Assembly: GCA_045627705.1 (NCBI GenBank)
Contig: JAZQOE010000003.1
Span: 1 to 8,052, forward strand
Direction: 5' to 3'
Length of the DNA: 8,052 nucleotides
DNA from: JBMNHG01 sp045627705
GTDB taxonomy: Bacteria; Verrucomicrobiota; Kiritimatiellia; RFP12; JBMNHG01
Below are positions 1-5,959 of the stretch, one piece after another. How positions within the stretch are numbered: position 1 is the stretch's first letter; every line of letters starts with the position of its first letter. Both the position numbers and the translations under genes were made by a program. The notes under the pieces were generated by a model, which was not told where the DNA came from, searched no databases, and worked only from the letters and a program-made list of their open reading frames with translations.

Positions 1-1
1 C

Positions 2-514
2 ACTTTCGTCGAAGGCGGCGGGTCGCTCGCCGCTGTCGCTGCGTACATCGAGCTTAACCCGATCCGTGCGCAGATCGTGGAAGACCCGAAGGACTACCGC
101 TGGAGCAGCTATGGCGCGGCGGTTGCTGGCGACAGGTACGCACGGCTTTGCATTACAAGGATTTACAGACCGGAGGCGAATAAGCCGGACTTCGGGGCGG
201 TCGCGCCGCAGTACCGCGCGATGCTATATGTGAAGGGCGTGGACACGCTCGACCATGAGGAAGTGCGGAAAGTGCTGAAGGAACATGGCAAGCTTGAACT
301 GCCTGTGATGTTGCGGTGCAAGGTGAGGCATTTCACGAAGGGCTTCGCGGTCGGGACGAAGGGATTTGTGGATGGAGTGGTCGAAAAGTTCGCGGGGCAT
401 TTCAGCGAGGGCAGGAAGACGGGCGGCTACGGCATCGGGATGTGCAGGGAGTGGAACGGGATAAGAATCTGCTCCGCAAGGCGACTGCAGAAGAATCCTG
501 TGACGATGGCGTAA
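2..514 (+). CDS. REP-associated (RAYT-like) Y1 transposase, C-terminal part, 5' end outside window
   Basis: The reading frame is open from the left edge to the TAA at 512-514, so this is the C-terminal portion (about 170 residues) of a longer protein. Bases 44-61 encode YIELNP, followed by IRA and, further on, EDPKDYRWSSYG. This is the hallmark block of IS200-related, REP-associated single-strand transposases (Y1_Tnp). In this family the HUH motif lies further N-terminal (outside the window), and the Tyr of the YIELNP block is probably the catalytic one; that assignment is from memory. The C-terminal extension (KVRHFTKGFAVG, then FVDGVVEKF, ending in W..IRICSARRLQKNP) resembles that of RAYT-like proteins common in PVC bacteria and may contact DNA. 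A GTG at 77 lies inside the conserved block and is not the real start. I saw no obvious REP-type palindrome in the 79 bp downstream. The family call is fairly sure; whether the full gene is intact cannot be judged. Confidence 0.85.
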   Translation, partial: TFVEGGGSLAAVAAYIELNPIRAQIVEDPKDYRWSSYGAAVAGDRYARLCITRIYRPEANKPDFGAVAPQYRAMLYVKGVDTLDHEEVRKVLKEHGKLELPVMLRCKVRHFTKGFAVGTKGFVDGVVEKFAGHFSEGRKTGGYGIGMCREWNGIRICSARRLQKNPVTMA

Positions 515-583
515 ATGACTGGAAAGAAGAAGGATGGATGAGATGAGAAATGAAGGCAAATTGCTTAAAGGGACAGACTATTT

Positions 584-590
584 AAGGTGA
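584..590 (+). promoter_or_regulatory. Ribosome binding site of the pseudouridine synthase gene
   Basis: AAGGTGA ends 3 nt before the ATG at 594, a close but plausible Shine-Dalgarno match. The TGA at 588-590 inside this motif is also an in-frame stop for the downstream frame. It rules out any longer N-terminus and fixes the start at 594. The 515-593 gap (79 bp) is AT-richer and purine-rich and holds no terminator or clear promoter that I can see. Confidence 0.6.
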
Positions 591-593
591 AGT

Positions 594-1523
594 ATGATTG
601 CGAAATTCCATCGTGAAGTATGTGAAGGCGAGGCGGGGGAACGACTCGACCGCTTTATAAAATTGCATGAAAAGAGTGTGGACGTTACGGGACTACGGGA
701 GGCAATCGCGGATGGAAGAGTGATGGTAAATTCGCGATGTGTTGCGAAAGGCTTGAAACTCAGGATTGGCGATGTGGTCGATGCACGGAATCTTCTTGAA
801 CAATGCGATCGGCGAATAATGCCTGATGAGTCTATCCCGCTGGAAGTAATTAGGGCGGAAGAGTTATGGGTTGCTTGCTGTAAGCCTGCGGGGATGCCAA
901 CTCATCCGCTTCGCGTGGAAGAAACAGAGACGCTCGCCAATGCAATGGTTGCGAGATGGCCAGAAATCGCAGGCTTTGGAGATCCTCCATTGATGGGCGG
1001 TTTGCTTCATCGTCTCGATACTGATACATCCGGTATTGTAATCGCCGCGAGAACGCCAGAAGCATATACGAACTTGCGCGCGCAATTTTCTGCACGCGAG
1101 GTTGTGAAGACCTACATTGCGCTTGTGGCTGGCAATGTTTCGAGGGGCGGTCGGTTGGAAAACGATCTTGTCCATGCCACGGTTCATCCATGTAGGATGT
1201 CCGACATTTCAAAGATCAGAACCGATGAACGCCCAATGCACGCGATAACGGAATATCGTCCCATTTCGCATCATGGCAAGTGGACACTGCTGGAAGTCAA
1301 AATCAGAACTGGCGTCACGCACCAGATCCGGTGCCAATTGGCGCTAGCGGGACTTCCCTTGATCGGGGATGAGATATATGGCGGACCAAAGGTTGATGGA
1401 CTGAACCATCACTTCCTTCATGCCGCCGCCATAGATTTCCGAAATCCGTCTGACAACACCCCAGTGCACATCGAGTCCCCATTGCCGGAAGCGCTGACAA
1501 AGGCATGCGCTAGCTGCGTGTGA
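594..1523 (+). CDS. RluA-family RNA pseudouridine synthase with N-terminal S4 domain
   Basis: This 309-residue cytoplasmic enzyme isomerises uridine to pseudouridine in rRNA or tRNA. Residues about 14-62 form an S4 RNA-binding domain (GERLDRF, then GRVMVN, then KLRIGD). The PseudoU_synth_2 catalytic domain spans about 88-290. Its signature is HRLDTDTSGIVIAAR at 139-153, with catalytic Asp142. It also has the Tyr-containing VVKTYIALV (170-178) and the RTGVTHQIR and GDEIYGG segments (238-264). The length matches RluC/RluD-type enzymes (about 310-330 residues), but the target base cannot be told from sequence, so I give no symbol. The start at 594 is secured by an in-frame stop at 588-590 and an AAGGTGA ribosome site. 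The 3' end overlaps fkp tail to tail. Hand counts of three 60-base stretches give about 48-52% GC, well below the helicase gene in the same window. Confidence 0.93.
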   Translation: MIAKFHREVCEGEAGERLDRFIKLHEKSVDVTGLREAIADGRVMVNSRCVAKGLKLRIGDVVDARNLLEQCDRRIMPDESIPLEVIRAEELWVACCKPAGMPTHPLRVEETETLANAMVARWPEIAGFGDPPLMGGLLHRLDTDTSGIVIAARTPEAYTNLRAQFSAREVVKTYIALVAGNVSRGGRLENDLVHATVHPCRMSDISKIRTDERPMHAITEYRPISHHGKWTLLEVKIRTGVTHQIRCQLALAGLPLIGDEIYGGPKVDGLNHHFLHAAAIDFRNPSDNTPVHIESPLPEALTKACASCV

Positions 1524-4365
1524 CTTGGAAACCAGCTTCCGAAATAGAAGGCTCGATAAAGCGTGCGCGGTCGTTTGGCGGATTTGCGTTTAGCTCTTCC
1601 CGGATGCGAATGCCCGAAGCGGAATCCTTTGCGAGGATGAGAAGATATCCGCCGCCACCAGCTCCAGCGAGTTTGGCCGCGGCTGTCCACGGAGCGACGC
1701 GATCGAGAATCGACTGTACGGCTTGCGGATTCGTTCCTGAATCAATCCTGCGGTTGAGCGTCCAGCTGCGGCGGACGGCCTCGCAGACTCCATCCCAGTC
1801 CTGTCGCTGCAGTGCATCGGTGATGAATTCGGCATTCAATGCGATTTCACCGATGCAATCTATGCAGCGCGGATCGTTGAGGAAGATGCCCTTTACAATC
1901 TCGCCCAGAATATCGTGCGCCACACGCGTGATGCCTGTGTAGTAGAGCGAGAGGCGATGGTCTGCGATTGCATCCTGAAGCAAGCGCGGCGGCAACCAGC
2001 GAATCGTCAGCCGTTGCGCGATTCCCGCTTCGCTCCGGATGCTCTTTACGCCGCCGATGACACCTCCGACCTGATCCTGCCAGCCACCGCCCGCAGTGAG
2101 CAGCTGTTCAAGGGACAGTGTCCGCGCGAAGATGTCCTGCTGGCTCCAGTTCAATCCGCAGAGATTTGAAAGCGTGCCGAGGACATTCGCCGCAATGATG
2201 GAGCTCGTGCCGAGACCGGATCCCTTTGGAATCGCGGCAAGCGTCGTGAGTTCGACACCGCCGCCAAAGGTCGATTCGAGGAAAGAACGAAGATCGCGGA
2301 TGCCTTCCTTGCCGTTGAAGCGAGGGTCGAAACCAGCGAGGCGAAGCGCCATGCGCGGAATGCCGAATGCGTCGCCAAGACGAGGCGTCGCTACGAGTTG
2401 ATCAAGGGTTTCGATTTCGGTGCTGACGCCGATATCGATGGAGCGAAGCACGACCTTGGGTTCTTTTATGACTCGCGCAAATGCCTGGATGGGCGGCTGC
2501 CCATTCATGTCGAGCGCCATGTTTACGACATGCCCGCCGTGCTCGAGGCAGTAGGGCGGAGTATCGGTCCAGCCACCTGCAAGGTCGATTCTCGCCGGAG
2601 AGCGCCCCCATACGATTTGGTCTTCGAGGATGTCCCGGCGAGGATTTGCGGGCTTTAGCGAAAGATGGTCAACAATCAATTTGCCGAGAAGGGTGGTGGC
2701 GTCCTTGTCGTCTGTTCCGCTGACCCGCGCACGGAACATCGCATCGTGAACTGCTGCCAGGGAAGACTTGTCTTCAACGGCAGGTGGAAGCGAAAGCGAT
2801 CCGTCGGCGACCATCTTGGCTGTCAGTGCAAGGTCGGTGTGAATGCAGCGTTCCGCCCATTGCGCGCAGTCGATCGTGGCAAACGCCTTGGCGGAAAGTG
2901 CGCGGCGCGCCGCATGCCGTGGCGCGGGATCACCGCATGTGAGCAAGTCCGCAGAGGAGAGGCGAGGGAGGGAAATCCAGAGTTTCGCGAGCTCGGAATT
3001 CGCATCGGGTTTCTCTGCGACTATCCATGAAAGCAGCGCGCCGCATTTTGGATTGTTCGCGTCGAAGAGCGGATGCAATGGCGCGGTGTGGATATCTGAT
3101 TCCGGATTGATTCCGGCGGCTGCGAAATCAATGCCGCGTAGCGCGAGCCATTCTGGGAAGGGGCGACCTTGCCAAAGTGTCGAGTCATCGCCGCACTTTC
3201 CGCGGAATTGGTCATCGTAGCCATAGATGCGCCAGCAACGCGCTGTTGGTTCATCTTTTACGGAGACTGCATCTATGCATGCGCCGCGTGGCAGGTCAAT
3301 CGTAAATGAATTTTCGGGAATACCCGTGAGGACATTGTCACCGTTGATTGTCCATGACGCAGGGATGATCGAAGCGTCGATCCACACATTGGGTGTCTTG
3401 CGTGGTATTGTGGTGCTGACCAGCGAATCGCGTATGACGGGGCAATCGAGCTGCGACTCGTCGCCAAAGCTGTGGCGCGATTCCGCAGGGGCCGCGAGTT
3501 GCGCGACAGACGCCATCACGGAGCGGTTCGTCCCGAAATGATGGAAGTGGCCGGTTGTAAGCGGGAGAACGGCGGCGGTGAGACCGGAAAGAAGCGCGTC
3601 GGCCTGTGCTGGATGCTCGCCGAGCGCCGTGGCAAAACGGTCGAAGAGATCGAATGGCGCGGCGGCGCCGTTCGGACCGTGTGGATCGAGACCGCTGCAG
3701 CGAATCATCGTGTCGATTGCGCGTCTGCTGAACATCCAGATGCCCGTATCGAGAAAGATCGCATTCGTGGATGACAGTTCGCGGATGCGGTCTGGCGATG
3801 GTTTCTGGAGGAAGAAATCAAGGTGTGTCGTATCCTCGAACGGGCAGAACAGCACACCGTGATGGCTTGCTTCTTCGGGCGATGACGGGATGCCTACGAT
3901 TAGCACGTCGGCTTCCGGGCAAACTGGCAGGGGGGATTCGTTGGCGACAAGAACATCGCCGCAGGCGATTGCCAGGAGATACGATTCGTGGGTGTTGCGG
4001 AAGATGCGCTCGTACATGCCTTTTTGCATGTCGAGCAACGTCTGGTCGTGACGCTGCGCGGTAGCGTTCTGAAAGATTGGAAGCGGGAGAAGCGATTTGC
4101 CTTCGACAGCGTATCCTGGCAGACGGCGGCTTTGGCCGCTTCCATGGATCATAAGCTTGCGCGATGAATCAATCCATCTGTCCCATTCGGGCGAGCCGGC
4201 ATTGCGCCAGGCTTCGAGAAGCGCATGGACAGTTCCTCCTCCCGAGCCAAGCTGGTGACCGATGGGGTCGGATGTCGCGAATGCGCCGCGCACTGGCGAC
4301 GGGTCTTCGCGAAGGGAGGCGACAGAGCAAGCTGGTAGGGTGAGAATGAGTTCGATATCGTCCAT
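1510..4365 (-). CDS. fkp: Bifunctional L-fucokinase / L-fucose-1-phosphate guanylyltransferase (Fkp)
   Basis: This 951-residue enzyme salvages L-fucose. The C-terminal kinase makes fucose-1-phosphate from ATP, and the N-terminal half joins it to GTP to give GDP-L-fucose, the donor for fucosylated surface polysaccharides and glycoproteins. The length is almost that of Bacteroides fragilis Fkp (about 950). Guanylyltransferase marks: TSDPIGHQLGSGGGT (31-45, nucleotide loop), GDVLV (136-140, likely metal Asp137), LQKPS (186-190) and DTGIWMFS (206-213). A beta-helical middle region probably follows (about 300-430). GHMP-kinase marks: WGRSPARIDLAGGWTDTPPY (586-605), PKGSGLGTSS (713-722, ATP loop), GGWQDQVGG (760-768, conserved Asp764) and GAGGGGYLL (901-909). 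All motifs are intact, so both activities are expected. No signal peptide is present, so it is cytoplasmic. The ATG lies 5 nt after the asnS stop, with an AGG at 4374-4376 as ribosome site inside the asnS end, which suggests co-transcription and perhaps translational coupling. Confidence 0.95.
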   Translation of the reverse strand: MDDIELILTLPACSVASLREDPSPVRGAFATSDPIGHQLGSGGGTVHALLEAWRNAGSPEWDRWIDSSRKLMIHGSGQSRRLPGYAVEGKSLLPLPIFQNATAQRHDQTLLDMQKGMYERIFRNTHESYLLAIACGDVLVANESPLPVCPEADVLIVGIPSSPEEASHHGVLFCPFEDTTHLDFFLQKPSPDRIRELSSTNAIFLDTGIWMFSRRAIDTMIRCSGLDPHGPNGAAAPFDLFDRFATALGEHPAQADALLSGLTAAVLPLTTGHFHHFGTNRSVMASVAQLAAPAESRHSFGDESQLDCPVIRDSLVSTTIPRKTPNVWIDASIIPASWTINGDNVLTGIPENSFTIDLPRGACIDAVSVKDEPTARCWRIYGYDDQFRGKCGDDSTLWQGRPFPEWLALRGIDFAAAGINPESDIHTAPLHPLFDANNPKCGALLSWIVAEKPDANSELAKLWISLPRLSSADLLTCGDPAPRHAARRALSAKAFATIDCAQWAERCIHTDLALTAKMVADGSLSLPPAVEDKSSLAAVHDAMFRARVSGTDDKDATTLLGKLIVDHLSLKPANPRRDILEDQIVWGRSPARIDLAGGWTDTPPYCLEHGGHVVNMALDMNGQPPIQAFARVIKEPKVVLRSIDIGVSTEIETLDQLVATPRLGDAFGIPRMALRLAGFDPRFNGKEGIRDLRSFLESTFGGGVELTTLAAIPKGSGLGTSSIIAANVLGTLSNLCGLNWSQQDIFARTLSLEQLLTAGGGWQDQVGGVIGGVKSIRSEAGIAQRLTIRWLPPRLLQDAIADHRLSLYYTGITRVAHDILGEIVKGIFLNDPRCIDCIGEIALNAEFITDALQRQDWDGVCEAVRRSWTLNRRIDSGTNPQAVQSILDRVAPWTAAAKLAGAGGGGYLLILAKDSASGIRIREELNANPPNDRARFIEPSISEAGFQVTRS

Positions 4366-4370
4366 GATAA

Positions 4371-5789
4371 TTACCTGCAGTTTCCAGGGACACGTGGATA
4401 GGGTATGACGTCGCGGATGTTCGCTAGGCCCGTGCAGTATTGAACCATTCGTTCGAAGCCAAGGCCAAAGCCCGCGTGCGGCACCGAGCCGAAACGGCGC
4501 AAGTCAAGGTAGTTCGCATACTGGGCTGGATCGACTCCCGAGGCGCGCATCGCCGCCTCAAGCTGTGGAAGGCGTTCCTCGCGCTGGCTGCCGCCGATGA
4601 TTTCGCCGACATCCGGGAGAAGCACATCCATCGCCGCGACGGTACGGCCATCGTCGGAAGCGCGCATGTAAAAGGGCTTGATCGCGCGCGGATAGTCCGT
4701 GACGATTACCGGGCCGTCGAAGACTTTTTCACCGGTGAGGTAGCGTTCGTGTTCCGCCTGAAGATCGTCGCCCCACTTCACGGGATACTCGAAATCGCCA
4801 TTTGCGGGGAGCAAGCGCTCGATTGCCTCCGTATATGTGATTCGATGGAATGGGGATGACGCCAGCGACTCGAGACGCTTGGCAAGACCTTCAAGCACGC
4901 GCTTCTCGAAAAATGCGAGATCGGAAGGATGTGCCTCAAGCACACAGGCGGCGAGATGTCGAAGCAATGCCTCGGCGAGCGCGGCATCGGCATCAAGGTC
5001 GGCGAATGCCATTTCTGGTTCGACCATCCAAAACTCGGCCAGATGGCGGCGTGTGTTTGAATTCTCCGCACGGAATGTCGGGCCGAACGTGTAGATGTCA
5101 CCCATTGCGCATGCGTAGGTTTCGCCCTCGAGCTGGCCACTGACGGTCAGGCTCGCACGGCGTCCAAAGAAGTCCGCAGAGTAGTCGATCGTTCCATCGG
5201 GAAGTCGCGGCGGATTCGCGATGTCGAGCGTCGTCGCCTGGAACATTGCCCCGGCGCCTTCGCAGTCGCTAGCGGTGATCAGTGGCGTGTTCACATAGAT
5301 GAATCCGCGCGATTGGAAAAAACGGTGGATTTCGGCTGCGAGCGTGTTCCTGACACGCGCCATCGCTCCAAAGGTGTTTGTGCGGGCGCGTAGATGCGGA
5401 AGTTCGCGAAGGCGCTCGAAGGTCACGCGCTGCTTGCCAAGGGGATAGGCCAGGGGATCGCATTCGCCGAGGACGCGAACGGAATCTGCACGGAGTTCGA
5501 CGGCCTGCCCTGCGCCTGGAGATGGGACCAGTTCGCCGCAGATCGCGACCGAAGTGCCGGGGAAAAGCGTGGAAACCAGGTTGCCGTAATCGTCGAGGGA
5601 ATCGGGAAGGACGGCTTGCAGGCTATCGAAGCAGCTTCCATCGTTGATTTCGACGAAAGTCACTCCGGCCTTTGAGGAACGGCGGTTGCGCACCCAGCCG
5701 CACGCGAGCACGCATATGCCTGTTGCTATTTTGCCGCCGACCAATTCGGCAATCCTGATCCGTTTCGAAAAATCGATCTTTTCTTCCAT
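4371..5789 (-). CDS. asnS: Asparaginyl-tRNA synthetase (class IIb)
   Basis: This 472-residue enzyme charges tRNA-Asn with asparagine using ATP; E. coli AsnS is about 466. An OB-fold anticodon-binding domain covers about 20-108 (CGWVRNRRSSKAGVTFVEIND). The catalytic domain follows. Motif 1 lies near RGFIYVNTPLI (161-171). Motif 2 contains TFGPTFRAENSNTRRHLAEF (234-253). Motif 3 contains GFGLGFERMVQY (440-451), and the end IRDVIPYPRVPG is typical of AsnRS. The ENSNTRRHLAEFWMVEPE block (242-259) separates AsnRS from AspRS and LysRS. Its presence suggests direct Asn-tRNA formation, though an amidotransferase route elsewhere in the genome is not excluded. The start at 5789 is the only ATG in frame: the first upstream stop is at 5829-5831 with no start codon between. 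The ribosome site is poor (GGGGG at 5796-5800). It is the first gene of a leftward pair with fkp, divergent from the helicase. Confidence 0.96.
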   Translation of the reverse strand: MEEKIDFSKRIRIAELVGGKIATGICVLACGWVRNRRSSKAGVTFVEINDGSCFDSLQAVLPDSLDDYGNLVSTLFPGTSVAICGELVPSPGAGQAVELRADSVRVLGECDPLAYPLGKQRVTFERLRELPHLRARTNTFGAMARVRNTLAAEIHRFFQSRGFIYVNTPLITASDCEGAGAMFQATTLDIANPPRLPDGTIDYSADFFGRRASLTVSGQLEGETYACAMGDIYTFGPTFRAENSNTRRHLAEFWMVEPEMAFADLDADAALAEALLRHLAACVLEAHPSDLAFFEKRVLEGLAKRLESLASSPFHRITYTEAIERLLPANGDFEYPVKWGDDLQAEHERYLTGEKVFDGPVIVTDYPRAIKPFYMRASDDGRTVAAMDVLLPDVGEIIGGSQREERLPQLEAAMRASGVDPAQYANYLDLRRFGSVPHAGFGLGFERMVQYCTGLANIRDVIPYPRVPGNCR

Positions 5790-5823
5790 TGGGTACCCCC
5801 GTGAGAGATACGACCCGTTGCGT

Positions 5824-5843
5824 GGATATTATTACCGATATCC
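5824..5843. repeat. Short inverted repeat in the divergent asnS/helicase promoter region
   Basis: GGATAT (5824-5829) and ATATCC (5838-5843) are perfect 6-bp arms around an 8-bp spacer. The position, about 35-55 bp upstream of the asnS start, would suit an operator or a leader hairpin. Read on the minus strand, the spacer side contains TAATAA/TAATAT, the best -10-like sequence I can find for asnS, but no acceptable -35 stands 16-18 bp upstream of it. A 6-bp repeat can arise by chance, so the functional reading is weak. Confidence 0.3.
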
Positions 5844-5881
5844 GCGGAGAATGCATCGTATTTCTATTGTTTCCTCTCCGC
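5844..5881. repeat. 7-bp inverted repeat with 24-bp loop, adjacent to the preceding one
   Basis: GCGGAGA (5844-5850) and TCTCCGC (5875-5881) are exact reverse complements separated by 24 bp. The repeat abuts the GGATAT/ATATCC repeat. Within its left arm, TCCGCGGA (5841-5848) is itself an 8-bp palindrome and could compete for pairing. It may be a binding site or RNA structure in an asnS leader if transcription starts above 5881. There is no poly-U tail, so it is not a standard terminator. The functional meaning is speculative. Confidence 0.3.
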
Positions 5882-5920
5882 ATGGCGAAAGTAGTAAAAT
5901 GGACAATACGTTACCTCGAC

Positions 5921-5950
5921 TTGCCAATCTGGACGGTTAAAGGGTATTAT
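5921..5950 (+). promoter_or_regulatory. Predicted sigma70-type promoter of the DEAD-box helicase gene
   Basis: TTGCCA at 5921-5926 (5 of 6 to TTGACA) and TATTAT at 5945-5950 (5 of 6 to TATAAT) are separated by 18 bp, within the normal range. Transcription would be expected at about 5956-5958, only 2-4 nt ahead of the ATG at 5960. That fits the absence of a Shine-Dalgarno sequence at normal distance: the AAAGGG at 5939-5944 is 15 nt away and lies inside the promoter. The motif match is seen directly; activity is inferred. Confidence 0.55.
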
Positions 5951-5959
5951 TCACGCGAA

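Noticed and set aside
224..559. A minus-strand 111-codon open frame opposite the transposase
   Set aside because: It is a shadow of the transposase frame, which carries the conserved YIELNP...DYRWSSY block; no motif is seen in the antisense product.
561..584. TTGCTT and TATTTA upstream of the pseudouridine synthase as a promoter
   Set aside because: The spacing is only 12 bp, too short for a sigma70 promoter.
1520..3862. Several plus-strand open frames of 80-140 codons inside fkp
   Set aside because: They overlap the fully conserved Fkp frame on the opposite strand and have compositions typical of shadow frames (Ser, Arg and Cys rich).
5826..5857. A possible asnS promoter on the minus strand around TAATAAT
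   Set aside because: The -10-like AT-rich block has no acceptable -35 at 16-18 bp (GATGCA or GCATTC only), so I do not annotate it as a promoter.
5789..5959. A 57-residue N-terminal extension of the helicase from a TTG codon
   Set aside because: It runs over the predicted promoter and the divergent asnS start, has no family resemblance, and the ATG at 5960 gives the canonical helicase N-terminus.
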